Source: Streptomyces mesophilus (lineage in GTDB: Bacteria; Actinomycetota; Actinomycetes; Streptomycetales; Streptomycetaceae). From it: DNA of 64,000 bases. The stretch is taken from NCBI RefSeq assembly GCF_011044995.1, contig NZ_JAAKZW010000002.1:1-64000 (forward strand). The letters run 5' to 3'. The position numbers were made by a program, and so were the translations under genes. Within the stretch, counting starts at the first letter, position 1. Every line of letters starts with the position of its first letter. The notes below the pieces were generated by a model, which searched no databases, had not been told where the DNA came from, and saw nothing but the letters and a program-made list of their open reading frames with translations. Shown here piece after piece: positions 1-11,836 of the stretch.

Positions 1-1
1 G

Positions 2-163
2 CCGGACCCCGGGTACCCCGAGCCGCCCCCGGACCCGGGCCCCTTGCCCGACCCGTTCCCGCACCCGTCGCCCGATCCGGAGCCGGCCCCGTCGCCCGTT
101 CCGCAGCCGCCGGGCCCCGACCCCGTACCGGAGCCGGAGCCTGCGCCGGGACCCGCGTCCTGA
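2..163 (+). CDS. C-terminal end of a proline-rich protein (5' cut by window)
   Basis: Frame 2 is open from the window edge to a TGA at 161-163. The visible 53 residues are almost entirely Pro, Asp, Glu and Gly (PDPGYPEPPPDPGPLPDP type repeats), ending in PAPGPAS. Such tails occur in secreted or wall-anchored actinobacterial proteins and in cytoplasmic linkers, so no function can be given without the missing N-terminus. It is followed by a strong hairpin and a convergent gnd gene, which supports a real gene end here. The same compositional style (Asp/Pro-rich tail) is seen in the lipoprotein at 32616-33941, but no homology is claimed. Confidence 0.6.
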   Translation, partial: PDPGYPEPPPDPGPLPDPFPHPSPDPEPAPSPVPQPPGPDPVPEPEPAPGPAS

Positions 164-203
164 GTACGGCCGCACCGCGCGGAGCAAGCACCGCCGGTGC
201 GCC

Positions 204-236
204 GAGGGGCGGCAGCCGTCACGGCTGCCGCCCCTC
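204..236. terminator. Bidirectional hairpin terminator
   Basis: A perfect 16-bp inverted repeat (204-219 against 221-236, GAGGGGCGGCAGCCGT arm) with an essentially closed loop lies between two convergent genes. No U-tract follows, as is usual in Streptomyces. It can serve both the proline-rich gene and gnd. Confidence 0.8.
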
Positions 237-260
237 AACTCACGTGCGGGAAGCCCCGGT

Positions 261-1700
261 TCAGGCCGGGACCTCCGACCGGTCCCCGCCCCACAGCGTG
301 TGGAACGAGCCCTCACGGTCCGTGCGCCGGTAGGTGTGCGCACCGAAGAAGTCCCGCTGCCCCTGCGTCAGCGCCGCCGGCAGCCGCTCGGCGCGCAGCG
401 CGTCGTAGTACGCGAGCGCCGCCGAGAAGCCCGGCGTCGGCACACCCTGCTGGGTGGCCGCGACCAGCACCGCGCGCCAGTCGTCCTGCGCCGCCGCGAT
501 CTCCTCCGCGAAGCTCTTGTCCGCGAGGAGCGACGGCAGATCGGCACGGGCGTCGTAGGCCGCGCGGATACGGTCGAGGAACGCGGCCCGGATGATGCAG
601 CCACCGCGCCAGATCGCGGCCACGGAGCCCAGGTCGATGTTCCAGTCGTACTCCTCGGAGCCGGCCTGGATCTCGTGGAAGCCCTGCGTGTACGAGACGA
701 TCTTGGACGCGTACAGCGCCTGCTCCACCTTGTCCGCGAAGGCCGCCTTCTCGGCGTCGCCGAGCGGCGTGACCGAGGGCCCGGCCAGGCCGCGCGAGGC
801 CTCCCGCAGCTCGGTGTGGCCCGACAGCGAGCGCGCGAAGACCGCCTCGGCGATCCCGGAGACCGGTACGCCCAGGTCGAGCGCGATCTGCACGGTCCAG
901 CGGCCCGTGCCCTTCTGCTCGGCCTGGTCCTGCACGACGTCCACGAAGGGCTTGCCGGTGGCCGCGTCCACATGGGACAGGACCTCGGCGGTGATCTCGA
1001 TGAGGTACGAGTCCAGGCGGCCCTGGTTCCACGTACGGAAGATGTCGGCGATCTCCGCGGGGGAGTAGCCCGCGACCTCGCGCAGCAGGTGGTACGCCTC
1101 GGCGATCAGCTGCATGTCGGCGTACTCGATGCCGTTGTGCACCATCTTCACGAAGTGCCCGGCGCCGTCAGGGCCGCAGTGCGTGACGCACGGGGTGCCG
1201 TCGGCGGCCTTCGCGGAGATCTTCTCCAGCATCGGGCCGAGCGTGGCGTACGACTCGACGGAGCCGCCGGGCATGATGCTCGGGCCGAGCAGCGCGCCCT
1301 CCTCGCCGCCCGAGACGCCGGTGCCGACGAAGTGGATGCCCTGCTCGCGCAGCTCCTTCTCGCGGCGGCGGGTGTCCGCGAAGTGCGCGTTGCCCCCGTC
1401 GATGATCATGTCCCCGGGCTCCAGGAGCGGCGCGAACTCACGGATCACCGCGTCCGTCGGATCTCCGGCCTTGACCATGATGACCAGCCGGCGCGGGCGC
1501 TCCAGGGCGGCGACGAACTCCTCGGCGCTCTCGGCGGCCACAAAGGTCCCCTCGTCCCCGAACTCCTCGACGAGCGCGCGGGTTTTCGCGGCGGTGCGGT
1601 TGTGCACGGCGACGGAGTAGCCGTTGCGCGCGAAATTGCGGGCGAGGTTGCGGCCCATGACCGCAAGTCCCGTGACGCCGATCTGGGCTGAAGTGCTCAT
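261..1700 (-). CDS. gnd: 6-phosphogluconate dehydrogenase, decarboxylating
   Basis: 479 aa, the normal length of the long NADP-type enzyme. It oxidatively decarboxylates 6-phosphogluconate to ribulose 5-phosphate in the cytosolic pentose phosphate pathway, yielding NADPH. The N-terminal nucleotide-binding loop GLAVMG is at residues 11-16, the substrate motif VSGGEEGA at 129-136, and the catalytic segment GHFVKMVHNGIEY at 181-193 (K185, N189, E192). The C-terminal helical domain carries the expected RGGCIIR stretch. AGGAGC precedes the ATG at a normal distance. It is transcribed alone, divergent from the esterase at 1815 and convergent with the proline-rich gene. Confidence 0.97.
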   Translation of the reverse strand: MSTSAQIGVTGLAVMGRNLARNFARNGYSVAVHNRTAAKTRALVEEFGDEGTFVAAESAEEFVAALERPRRLVIMVKAGDPTDAVIREFAPLLEPGDMIIDGGNAHFADTRRREKELREQGIHFVGTGVSGGEEGALLGPSIMPGGSVESYATLGPMLEKISAKAADGTPCVTHCGPDGAGHFVKMVHNGIEYADMQLIAEAYHLLREVAGYSPAEIADIFRTWNQGRLDSYLIEITAEVLSHVDAATGKPFVDVVQDQAEQKGTGRWTVQIALDLGVPVSGIAEAVFARSLSGHTELREASRGLAGPSVTPLGDAEKAAFADKVEQALYASKIVSYTQGFHEIQAGSEEYDWNIDLGSVAAIWRGGCIIRAAFLDRIRAAYDARADLPSLLADKSFAEEIAAAQDDWRAVLVAATQQGVPTPGFSAALAYYDALRAERLPAALTQGQRDFFGAHTYRRTDREGSFHTLWGGDRSEVPA

Positions 1701-1814
1701 GCCTGTAGCTCCTGGGCCTGTTTCGGAAGTGCTGCCGTGACGTCAGTATCGCTTGTGGCACTGCGATATCTTCCCGACAGCCTGTCCGATGATCTGTTGG
1801 GGAGTGGTGTCCGT

Positions 1815-2801
1815 ATGGCTTTGTTCGATATGTCGATCAATGAACTCCGCGCCTACCGTGCGGAATTCCCGGCCCCTGACGATTTCGATGAATTCTGGTC
1901 GAAAACCCTCGCCGAAGCCCGGGAGCACGAGCTCGACGCGCGTTTCGAGCCGGTGGACACCGGCCTCAGCGGAGTCGATGTGTTCGACGTGACCTTCGCC
2001 GGTTTCGGCGGGCATGCGGTCAAGGGCTGGCTGGTCCTTCCGGCCGATACGAGCGAGCCGGTTCCGGCGGTCGTCGAATACATCGGATACGGCGGCGGGC
2101 GCGGCCTTCCCCATATGCATCTCCTGTGGGCCTCGGCCGGGTTCGCGCACTTCGTGATGGACACCCGCGGACAGGGCAGCGCGGGCTGGGCCGAAGGCGC
2201 CACCGCCGACCCGGTGGGCAGCGGACCCGCGTACCCCGGCTATATGACCCGCGGTATCGACGACCCGCACGACTACTACTACCGCCGCCTCTACACCGAT
2301 GCCGTACGGGCCGTCGAAGCCGCCCGCTCCCACCCCCTGGTGGATGCCTCGCGCACCGCCGCGGTCGGCGTCAGCCAGGGCGGCGGCGTCACGATCGCGG
2401 TCGGCGGACTCGTCCCCGACCTCGCGGCGATCTCCCCCGACGTGCCGTTCCTGTGCGACTTCCCGCGGGCGGTCTCGCTCACCGACCGGATGCCGTACCG
2501 CGAGATAGGCAGCTATCTCAAGGCCCGCCGTGCCGATCCCGCGCACGCGCTGCGCACGCTCTCCTACTTCGACGGGGTGCACTTCGCGGCCAGGGGCCGG
2601 GCTCCCGCGCTGTTCTCGGCCGCGCTCGAGGACCAGACCTGCCCGCCGTCGACGGTGTTCGCGGCCTTCAACGCGTATGCCGGCGAGGACAAGACGATCG
2701 AGGTGTACGACTTCAACGACCACGAGGGCGGCGGCCCCTACCAGCAGGCCGTACAACTGCGGTGGCTGCCCGGGAGGCTGAGGGCCGGCCGAGGCGACTG
2801 A
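1815..2801 (+). CDS. Acetylxylan esterase / cephalosporin-C deacetylase family hydrolase
   Basis: 328 aa from the ATG at 1815, chosen because GGAG (1801-1804) precedes it at a good distance; the frame is open further upstream (1737) but without a ribosome site. This is an alpha/beta-hydrolase of the AXE1 family, which removes acetyl groups from xylan, xylo-oligosaccharides or cephalosporin-type esters. The catalytic triad fits: nucleophile S187 in GVSQGGG, D273 in LEDQTCPP and H303 in NDHEGG. The N-terminal DFDEFW and DTRGQG motifs are family hallmarks. There is no signal peptide, so it probably acts inside the cell on imported acetylated oligosaccharides. It stands alone, divergent from gnd. 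Confidence 0.9.
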   Translation: MALFDMSINELRAYRAEFPAPDDFDEFWSKTLAEAREHELDARFEPVDTGLSGVDVFDVTFAGFGGHAVKGWLVLPADTSEPVPAVVEYIGYGGGRGLPHMHLLWASAGFAHFVMDTRGQGSAGWAEGATADPVGSGPAYPGYMTRGIDDPHDYYYRRLYTDAVRAVEAARSHPLVDASRTAAVGVSQGGGVTIAVGGLVPDLAAISPDVPFLCDFPRAVSLTDRMPYREIGSYLKARRADPAHALRTLSYFDGVHFAARGRAPALFSAALEDQTCPPSTVFAAFNAYAGEDKTIEVYDFNDHEGGGPYQQAVQLRWLPGRLRAGRGD

Positions 2802-2845
2802 GGGGTATATGGGCGCGGTTGATCAACTGGGGCGGTTGGCGGCGG

Positions 2846-2899
2846 ACTTGTCGGCGTGGCCGTACTTGTCGCCGTGGCCGTACTTGTCGGTGAGGCGGC
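2846..2899. repeat. 18-bp tandem repeat downstream of the esterase
   Basis: Three 18-bp units begin at 2846, 2864 and 2882. The first two (ACTTGTCGGCGTGGCCGT type) differ at one base; the third is degenerate. They lie in the intergenic gap 45 bp after the esterase stop. No coding role is seen. Confidence 0.7.
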
Positions 2900-2902
2900 T
2901 GA

Positions 2903-5525
<2,623 letters not shown>

Positions 5526-5726
5526 GTGTCCCTCCGGGCGTTCTCGTGCGGCAAGCGGTCGGGGTTCATAACACCCACGATGACGCTTTCATTCCGCCCG
5601 GTCGTCGTCCCTGAGCACGCATTCGGAGGTACTGCCGTTGGAGTACGCGGAACTGTGTGTAGTCCCCTGGGTGGGCTTCGGTGACCTGCGAGGGGAGTGC
5701 TCCGTGGGGCGCCCGCGGCTGCCGGG

Positions 5727-6431
5727 TCAGGCCCGCCGGAACCGCACCCGGCCGCTGTCGAGGTCGAAACGCGCCCCCACGACCACGGCGGGACCGAGCG
5801 CAGGATCGGCCCCGACCTGGGCGACCACCCGGTCGACGTGCGCTTTCACCGCGTTGTCGACCCAGTCACCCGGCCCGAAGCGGGTCGCCCGTGCGGCCGG
5901 CGCGATCGCGTTCACGACCGGCGCGAGATGCCCGGTCACCTGTCCGCCGTCGCGTACCTGTGCGACCGCCGCGCTCACCGCGCCGCAGCGCTCATGCCCG
6001 AGGATGACCACAAGAGGTACGCCGAGTTCCGCAACGCCGTACTGCACACTGCCGAGCACCGCCTCGTCCAGGACGTGTCCGGCCGTCCGGATCACCAGCA
6101 GGTCCCCGAGCCCTTGGTCGAAGACCAGCTCGGGAGGGACCCGTGAGTCGATGCAGCCGAGCACGACGGCGAACGGATGCTGGGCGACCGCCACCGCCCG
6201 CCGCCAGCTGCGGCCCTCGTGGGGGTGGCGTGCGTGGGCGTCGGCATAGCGCGCGTTGCCGGTACGGAGCCGGCGCAGCGCCTGTGCCGCGGTACGGGGG
6301 ACGCGCGCCCGGTCCGTCGGGCGCGGGGCGGGCAGCTGGGCGGCCAGGGGGACGGCGGCCACGCCGAGCCCGAGGAAGGCGCGGCGGCCGTGGCGGTGGG
6401 GCGCTGTGGAGTCATGCGGGTGCGTGGTCAT
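5727..6431 (-). CDS. Tat-exported beta-class carbonic anhydrase
   Basis: 234 aa from the ATG at 6429-6431. The N-terminus carries a twin-arginine signal (R16-R17 in GRRAFLGLG followed by a hydrophobic stretch), so the folded enzyme is probably exported by Tat. The core is a beta-carbonic anhydrase: the CIDSR motif supplies zinc ligand C93 with the D95-R97 dyad, and GHERCG supplies H146 and C149. It interconverts CO2 and bicarbonate outside the membrane. No good Shine-Dalgarno sequence is seen at this start, but the Tat motif sits correctly only with it. It is transcribed alone, divergent from the FhuF-like gene. Confidence 0.9.
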   Translation of the reverse strand: MTTHPHDSTAPHRHGRRAFLGLGVAAVPLAAQLPAPRPTDRARVPRTAAQALRRLRTGNARYADAHARHPHEGRSWRRAVAVAQHPFAVVLGCIDSRVPPELVFDQGLGDLLVIRTAGHVLDEAVLGSVQYGVAELGVPLVVILGHERCGAVSAAVAQVRDGGQVTGHLAPVVNAIAPAARATRFGPGDWVDNAVKAHVDRVVAQVGADPALGPAVVVGARFDLDSGRVRFRRA

Positions 6432-6656
6432 GGCGTCATGGTGGGGAGCGTGCCGGGCCGCCACACCGGGGACGGTGGAGGAACCCCACCTGTGAGTGAC
6501 GTACGGCGGCGGCCGGCTCCGACCACACCCCGCTCCGCGTGTGCGCGCCCCACCGTGCGGGCGTCCTACCCACTCTGCGAGCGCGCCCCGCCGTGCGAGC
6601 GTCCTAGGCCGCTGCCGCCGCCCCCGCTCTGCGGGCGCCCGGCCCGCCCTGCGAGC

Positions 6657-7418
6657 ATGAACGCCATGCCCGAGCCCCTGACTCCCGCCGACCTCGGCCT
6701 GGTCGCCTCGGTCGGCGGCTTCTTCCCTCTGCGCACGGATGGTGCGGCGTCCGAGGGCGCCACGTTCGCCGCGCTCTTTGCGGGCCGGCGCGAACCGCTT
6801 GCCTTCCGCGTCGGCAAGGTGGCGTCGGCGATCGGCGCACAGGAGCCCCGTATCGCCGTGTCCATCGCCCAACTCGGCCTGGCCGCGCGTCTGTGGTCCA
6901 TCGCGCTCGGCTCGGCCGCACTGCACGGCCGCATCCCCGACCTGGACCCGGCACGGCTGCACTGGGACCCCGACGCCTCCGCCCCCGACGACCTCGCCCT
7001 GATCGGAAATGAGTGTGCCGACGCCGCCCGCCCCGGCGTCGCCTCCCGCCCCGCCACCGACCTCGTCGCGACCGTCCTCGACCAGCATCTGGCCCCGCTG
7101 GCCGCGGCCGTGCGCGCCGAATTCCGTATCTCCGAGGCCCTGTTGTGGGGGAACGCGGGCTCCGCCCTGGCCGGCGCGGCCCGCGAGCTCCACCGCTGGG
7201 CCCAGCGCACAGGACATCCGCACGCGGCCGTGCGCGCCCGCGCCCTGACCGAAGTCCTCTTCGAGGACCCCCGCCTGAGCGGCACCGGAACCTTCACCGA
7301 AGCGGGCCTCCGCCGCCGCAGCTGCTGCCTCTACTACCGGATCCCCGGCGGGGGCGTCTGCGGCGACTGTTGTTTCCGTACGCCACCGGGCTCTTCCGCA
7401 ACCCGCCGAAGTGGGTGA
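6657..7418 (+). CDS. FhuF-like (2Fe-2S) protein, possible siderophore-iron reductase
   Basis: 253 aa from the ATG at 6657 (a second ATG at 6666 is possible). The body is an alanine-rich helical domain without clear motifs. The C-terminus has the FhuF-type cysteine pattern C223-C224-x10-C235-x2-C238 (CCLYYRIPGGGVCGDC), which in FhuF binds a [2Fe-2S] cluster used to reduce ferric siderophores in the cytosol. No siderophore synthesis or uptake gene is adjacent. Between it and the carbonic anhydrase, 6515-6655 has G/C-rich imperfect repeats (GTGCGAGCGTCCT type) but no gene. Confidence 0.8.
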   Translation: MNAMPEPLTPADLGLVASVGGFFPLRTDGAASEGATFAALFAGRREPLAFRVGKVASAIGAQEPRIAVSIAQLGLAARLWSIALGSAALHGRIPDLDPARLHWDPDASAPDDLALIGNECADAARPGVASRPATDLVATVLDQHLAPLAAAVRAEFRISEALLWGNAGSALAGAARELHRWAQRTGHPHAAVRARALTEVLFEDPRLSGTGTFTEAGLRRRSCCLYYRIPGGGVCGDCCFRTPPGSSATRRSG

Positions 7419-7478
7419 CCATGAGGAGGCGCCATCGCCGTACGAGGGACCGCCGTCGCAGGAGCCGGAGGGCTGAGG

Positions 7479-8648
7479 GTGAAGGTCGGACTGCTCAGCC
7501 GTGAGTATCCGCCGGATGTGTACGGCGGTGCCGGGGTTCATGTGGAGTTCCTCGCACGGGAGTTACGGGCCCTGGCCGATGTCCGGGTGCACTGCTGGGG
7601 TGAGGGGCGCGAGGCCGGTGTCACGCGGCACGCCGCCTGGCCGGAGCTCGCCGGCGCCAACGACGCGTTACGGACCTTCTCCGTCGATCTGTCGATGGCC
7701 GCCGCCGTCGCCGACCGCGACCTCGTGCACTCCCACACCTGGTACGCCAACCTCGCCGGACACCTGGCCAAGCTGCTGTACGGCATCCCGCACGTGATCA
7801 CCTCGCACTCCCTGGAGCCTCTGCGCCCGTGGAAGGCCGAACAGCTCGGCGGCGGCTACGCGTTGTCGTGCTGGGCCGAGCGGACCGCGATCGAGACGGC
7901 GGACGCCGTGATCGCCGTGTCGCACGGGATGCGCACCGACATCCTGGAGAGCTATCCGGCGATCGACCCGGACCGGGTGCACGTCATCCACAACGGCATC
8001 GACACCGGCCTGTACCGGCCCCGTCCGTCTCCTGACGCGCTCCTGCGGCACGGGATCGACCCCGGACGGCCGTACGTCCTGTTCGTCGGCCGGATCACCC
8101 GCCAAAAAGGCGTGCCCCATCTGCTGCGCGCCGCACGGCAGTTGGACCCCGACATCCAGTTGGTCCTGTGCGCGGGCGCCCCGGACACCCCTGAGATCGA
8201 CCGCGAGTTCCGTGCCCTGTTCGAGGAGCTCAGCGGCACCCGCTCGGGCGTGCACTGGATCCCGGAGATGCTGCCGCGGCCCGAGGTCATCCATCTCCTC
8301 ACGCACGCGGCCGTGTTCGCCTGCCCCTCGGTGTACGAGCCGCTCGGCATCGTCAACCTGGAGGCGATGGCCTGCGCGACGCCCGTGGTGGCCTCGAAGG
8401 TCGGCGGGATACCCGAGGTGGTCACCGAGGACACCGGGCTGCTCGTGCCGTACGACGAGAAGGACACGGACGGATTCGAGTACGCGCTCGGCTTCGCGCT
8501 CAACGGCCTCGTACGGGACACCGGGCTCGCGGCCCGGATGGGCGCGGCCGGACGGCAGCGGGCCGTCGGCGCTTTCGGCTGGGACGCGGTGGCGCGACGG
8601 ACGGCGGAGTTGTACGAGGCGGTACTGAACGGTCGTACGAGGCAGTGA
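7479..8648 (+). CDS. glgA: Actinobacterial-type glycogen synthase (GlgA/GlgM family, GT4-like)
   Basis: 389 aa; GTG at 7479 preceded by GGAGGG (7467-7472). It transfers glucose from ADP-glucose either to glycogen or, as shown for mycobacterial homologues (GlgM), to glucose 1-phosphate to make maltose 1-phosphate. The [18 protein letters not shown] start, the [10 protein letters not shown] loop and the C-terminal [20 protein letters not shown] nucleotide-sugar site place it in this family. Two in-frame TTA codons occur early (7563-7565 and 7668-7670), so translation should depend on the bldA leucyl-tRNA. It overlaps the longest glgC frame by 4 bp and should be cotranscribed with it. Confidence 0.93.
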   Translation: MKVGLLSREYPPDVYGGAGVHVEFLARELRALADVRVHCWGEGREAGVTRHAAWPELAGANDALRTFSVDLSMAAAVADRDLVHSHTWYANLAGHLAKLLYGIPHVITSHSLEPLRPWKAEQLGGGYALSCWAERTAIETADAVIAVSHGMRTDILESYPAIDPDRVHVIHNGIDTGLYRPRPSPDALLRHGIDPGRPYVLFVGRITRQKGVPHLLRAARQLDPDIQLVLCAGAPDTPEIDREFRALFEELSGTRSGVHWIPEMLPRPEVIHLLTHAAVFACPSVYEPLGIVNLEAMACATPVVASKVGGIPEVVTEDTGLLVPYDEKDTDGFEYALGFALNGLVRDTGLAARMGAAGRQRAVGAFGWDAVARRTAELYEAVLNGRTRQ

Positions 8649-8671
8649 AGTCGGCGAACTTGGGGGCGGCG

Positions 8672-9889
8672 ATGCGTGGCGGACCTTCGGTGCTCGGAAT
8701 AGTCCTGGCCGGTGGGGAGGGCAAGCGGCTGATGCCGCTGACGGCCGACCGCGCGAAACCGGCGGTGACCTTCGGGGGCATGTACCGCCTCGTCGACTTC
8801 GTGCTGTCCAACCTCGTGAACGGGGACATCCTCAGGATCTGCGTGCTGACCCAGTACAAGTCGCACTCCCTGGACCGGCATGTGACGACGACCTGGCGGA
8901 TGTCCAGCCTGCTCGGCAACTACGTCACCCCCGTGCCGGCCCAGCAGCGTCTGGGCCCGCGCTGGTTCTCCGGCAGCGCGGACGCCATCCTGCAGTCCCT
9001 CAACCTCGTCCATGACGAACAGCCGGACTACATCGCGGTGTTCGGCGCCGACCACGTGTACCGCATGGACCCGCGCCAGATGCTCAACCAGCACATCGAG
9101 TCCGGCGCAGGCGTCACGGTCGCGGGCATACGGGTGCCGCGCGCCGAGGCCTCGTCCTTCGGCATCATCACGCCCGCCAAGGACCGCACCCGCGTCGAGC
9201 GGTTCCTGGAGAAGCCCACCGACCCGCCGGGACTTCCCGGCAGCCCCAACGAGGTCTTCGCCTCGATGGGCAACTACCTCTTCACCACCAAGACCCTCGT
9301 CGACGCCCTGCAGAAGGACGCCGAGGACCCCGGCTCCAAGCACGACATGGGCGGCTCGATCCTGCCGATGCTCACCGACCGCGGGGTCGCCCAGCTCTAC
9401 GACTTCGACGACAACCACGTCCCCGGCGAGACCGGTCGCGACCACGGTTACTGGCGCGACGTGGGCACCCTGGACGCGTACTACGAAGCCCATATGGACC
9501 TGATCTCGGACCACCCGGTCTTCAACCTCTACAACCGCCGCTGGCCCATCTACACCCACTCCGGCCAGCTGCCGCCCGCGAAGTTCGTGGCCGGGGGGAT
9601 CGCGGGGGAGTCCATCGTCAGCCCCGGCTGTGTGATCAGCGGCCAGGTCACCGGGTCGGTGCTCTCCCCGGGCGTGGTGGTGGAGGCCGGTGCGGTCGTG
9701 CAGGGTTCGGTGCTGCACGACAACGTCCGCGTGGGGCGCGGCGCGGTCGTACGGGGCGCCGTACTCGACAAGAACGTGGACGTCCCACCCGGCGCGACCA
9801 TCGGCGTCAACCCCGAACGGGACCAGGAGCTCTACACGGTCTCCAAGGCCGGGGTGATCGCCCTGGGGAAGGGGCAGCGGGTCGAATAG
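8672..9889 (+). CDS. glgC: Glucose-1-phosphate adenylyltransferase
   Basis: 405 aa from ATG 8672, which has GGGGG at 8662-8666; a GTG at 8645 overlapping the glgA stop would add 9 residues and cannot be excluded. It makes ADP-glucose from glucose 1-phosphate and ATP, the committed step to glycogen. [13 protein letters not shown] is the nucleotide-binding loop, [10 protein letters not shown] the metal/substrate site, and left-handed beta-helix repeats fill the C-terminus ([19 protein letters not shown]). It is paired with glgA so that donor and polymerase are made together. Confidence 0.95.
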   Translation: MRGGPSVLGIVLAGGEGKRLMPLTADRAKPAVTFGGMYRLVDFVLSNLVNGDILRICVLTQYKSHSLDRHVTTTWRMSSLLGNYVTPVPAQQRLGPRWFSGSADAILQSLNLVHDEQPDYIAVFGADHVYRMDPRQMLNQHIESGAGVTVAGIRVPRAEASSFGIITPAKDRTRVERFLEKPTDPPGLPGSPNEVFASMGNYLFTTKTLVDALQKDAEDPGSKHDMGGSILPMLTDRGVAQLYDFDDNHVPGETGRDHGYWRDVGTLDAYYEAHMDLISDHPVFNLYNRRWPIYTHSGQLPPAKFVAGGIAGESIVSPGCVISGQVTGSVLSPGVVVEAGAVVQGSVLHDNVRVGRGAVVRGAVLDKNVDVPPGATIGVNPERDQELYTVSKAGVIALGKGQRVE

Positions 9890-9948
9890 CGGCTTTGGGT
9901 AAGGGGCTTGGGCGCGCACCGCAAGCGCATCGACGCGTCCGCGCCTGG

Positions 9949-10788
9949 TCAGCCGAGGTCCCGGAGCACCTCGCCGACGGTGGCCCGGTGCGTCCGCAGC
10001 GCCCGCAGACCGGCGGTGTAGCGGTCATGGTGGCGGGCGATGTCCGCGGTCTGCGCCCGCGCCCGCACCGCGTGCCAGAGCTCGGCCGTGCCGTGGCGGA
10101 GCTTGCACTGCACGTCCGCGGTGGCGGTGGCCCGTTCCCGCGGTGTTTGCCGGGTGTTGCCGTCACGGCCGCGCTGCCAGGCGTCGTCCGTGTACGCCGC
10201 CACGGGGTCGGGGTAGCGCGTGAATCCTTGCTCTGCCATGCAGCGGGACCACTCCTCCCACGCGGCATGCAGGCGCGGGTCACGCTTCACGGCCTTGTCG
10301 ACTTCGACCGCCCGGGTGCCGGCGTACAGCCAGTCCCGTTTGACGTCGATGCCGCGCATCAGCCGCCGATTCGCCTCGGTGCCGCAGCCGGGGAAGTCCG
10401 CGTACTCGGAGTCGGTCATCCCGCGGCCCTTCGGCTGCGGCACCAGGGACGTCGCCGGATCCCAGCCGTAGCCCCAGCGGCGAGCGGAGCGGAGATCCAG
10501 GGCGCCGTAGTCGGTGGCGACCATGGTGAGCGTGATCGGATCGCCGGAGTGGCGGGGATCGAGCGGGAAATCCGGGTGGCCGTGCTCCGCCATGCATTGC
10601 CGGACCAGCAACGCCGTTGCCCGCAGCTCCCGTTGGTAGTCCTGCGACGTGTAGTCGTAGCGGTCGGCCGGCAGGGGGCCGAGGTCGGACGCCGTGCGGA
10701 TGACTTGCGGTCCTCCGGCTCCGGAGACGCACAGCGCCGCCACCACCGCCACGACACCCAGCCGCCACCCCCGCATCGTCATGCGCAC
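9949..10788 (-). CDS. Secreted four-cysteine protein, unknown function (copy 1 of 2)
   Basis: 279 aa with an N-terminal signal peptide (hydrophobic residues 9-25). No known domain is recognised. Conserved features are CMAEHG, RRWGYG, PGCGTEANRRL, EEWSRCMAEQGF and VQC, i.e. cysteines that could form two disulfides outside the cell. The same ordered motifs occur in the protein at 42360-43274 (CMAETGF, RRHGYG, DSCVAEA, EEWASCMSKRG, AEC), so the two are paralogues of one uncharacterised family. It is convergent with glgC and lies 25 bp upstream of the ABC operon's 3' end on the same strand; it is probably transcribed separately. Confidence 0.75.
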   Translation of the reverse strand: MRMTMRGWRLGVVAVVAALCVSGAGGPQVIRTASDLGPLPADRYDYTSQDYQRELRATALLVRQCMAEHGHPDFPLDPRHSGDPITLTMVATDYGALDLRSARRWGYGWDPATSLVPQPKGRGMTDSEYADFPGCGTEANRRLMRGIDVKRDWLYAGTRAVEVDKAVKRDPRLHAAWEEWSRCMAEQGFTRYPDPVAAYTDDAWQRGRDGNTRQTPRERATATADVQCKLRHGTAELWHAVRARAQTADIARHHDRYTAGLRALRTHRATVGEVLRDLG

Positions 10789-10813
10789 GGATGGTAGCGG
10801 GTGGCGACCCGGC

Positions 10814-11836
10814 TCACAGCATCCGTCGCCGCCGCCCCAGCCATGTCTGGGCGATCACGACGACCGCGAGGAAGGCGCCGCTGACCACCTGTTGGTAGGA
10901 GGAGTCCAGGGAGCCGATCTGGTTGATGATGTTCTTGATCACCTGGAGCAGCAGTACACCGGCGAGGGTGCCGCTGATGAAGCCGAAGCCGCCGGTGAGC
11001 AGTGTTCCGCCGATCACCACCGCCGCGATCGCGTCGAGTTCCATGCCGATGCCGAGGATCGTCACACCGGACATCAGATACGCCGCGTTGAGCGCGCCCG
11101 CGAGTCCGGCGCACAGGCCGGACAGGGTGTAGACGGCGATCTTCGTACGGGCCACGGGGGCGCCCATCAGGGAGGCCGCGTCCTCGTTGCCGCCGACCGC
11201 GTACACGTACTGGCCGAAGCGGCTGCGGCGGAGCACGAGCGCGCCGATCACGAACAGGACGGCCGTGATCCACACGAGGAGACTCACGCCCAGGAGACTC
11301 TCCTCGCCGAGTGTCGCGAGGAACGACTTCTCCTCGACGAGGTAGGTGGTGGAGCCCTCGTCCGTGATGTTCAGGAGGACGCCGCGGGCCAGCAGCATCG
11401 CCGCCAGGGTCACGATGAACGGCGCGAGCCGCGCCTTCGCGATCAGCAGTCCGTTGACCAGGCCGATCAGCCCGCAGACGGCCAGGGGAAGGAGCAGCGC
11501 GACCAGCGTGCCGTACTGCGAACCCCACGCGGCCAGGACTCCGCCGAGCGCGAAGGTCGACCCCACCGAGAGGTCGATACCGCCCGTGACGATCACGAAG
11601 GTCATACCGAGGGCGATGATCGCGAGGAAGGCCGAACCCACCGCCACATTGCCGAGGTTGTCGGAGGTCGGAAAGGACTCGAAGCTCAGCGAGGCGATCA
11701 CGACGGTGAGCAGCAGCGCGACCAGGGCGCCGTGCTGCTGGGCCAGCGCCGTGAGGCGTTCGCCGCGGCTCGCGCCGAGCGGCTCCTCCTCCGGCAGCGA
11801 AGCGTCCACCACGGGGCTCTTCATCTCGGTACTCAT
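10814..11836 (-). CDS. Sugar ABC transporter permease (YjfF/RbsC family)
   Basis: 340 aa with about 8-10 membrane segments. The signature LAIIALGMTFVIVTGGIDLS is the conserved BPD_transp_2 motif of ribose/galactose-type importers. It is the last gene of a four-gene operon; its ATG overlaps the stop of the preceding permease by 4 bp. With 11833-12795 it forms the heterodimeric membrane channel, as in E. coli YtfT/YjfF, which imports galactofuranose. Substrate assignment rests on context. Confidence 0.9.
   Translation of the reverse strand: MSTEMKSPVVDASLPEEEPLGASRGERLTALAQQHGALVALLLTVVIASLSFESFPTSDNLGNVAVGSAFLAIIALGMTFVIVTGGIDLSVGSTFALGGVLAAWGSQYGTLVALLLPLAVCGLIGLVNGLLIAKARLAPFIVTLAAMLLARGVLLNITDEGSTTYLVEEKSFLATLGEESLLGVSLLVWITAVLFVIGALVLRRSRFGQYVYAVGGNEDAASLMGAPVARTKIAVYTLSGLCAGLAGALNAAYLMSGVTILGIGMELDAIAAVVIGGTLLTGGFGFISGTLAGVLLLQVIKNIINQIGSLDSSYQQVVSGAFLAVVVIAQTWLGRRRRML

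Noticed and set aside
300..1691. Long plus-strand open frame opposite gnd, and similar frames opposite other genes
   Set aside because: Very high GC leaves antisense frames open by chance. They lack ribosome sites, family motifs and sensible composition, and each mirrors a gene with clear catalytic residues.
5638..6249. TTG-started frame with GGAGG (5626-5630) upstream
   Set aside because: Most of it lies antisense to the well-supported carbonic anhydrase, and its composition is the Arg/Ser/Pro-rich type of shadow frames. Only the first 20 codons are unique.
6515..6655. GTGCGAGCGTCCT-like repeats as possible operator array
   Set aside because: Copies are too degenerate and irregular in spacing to call; no inverted symmetry.
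7421..7504. Arg-rich 28-codon frame (MRRRHRRTRD) between the FhuF-like gene and glgA
   Set aside because: No ribosome site of its own, overlaps the glgA start, and is the end of a chance frame.
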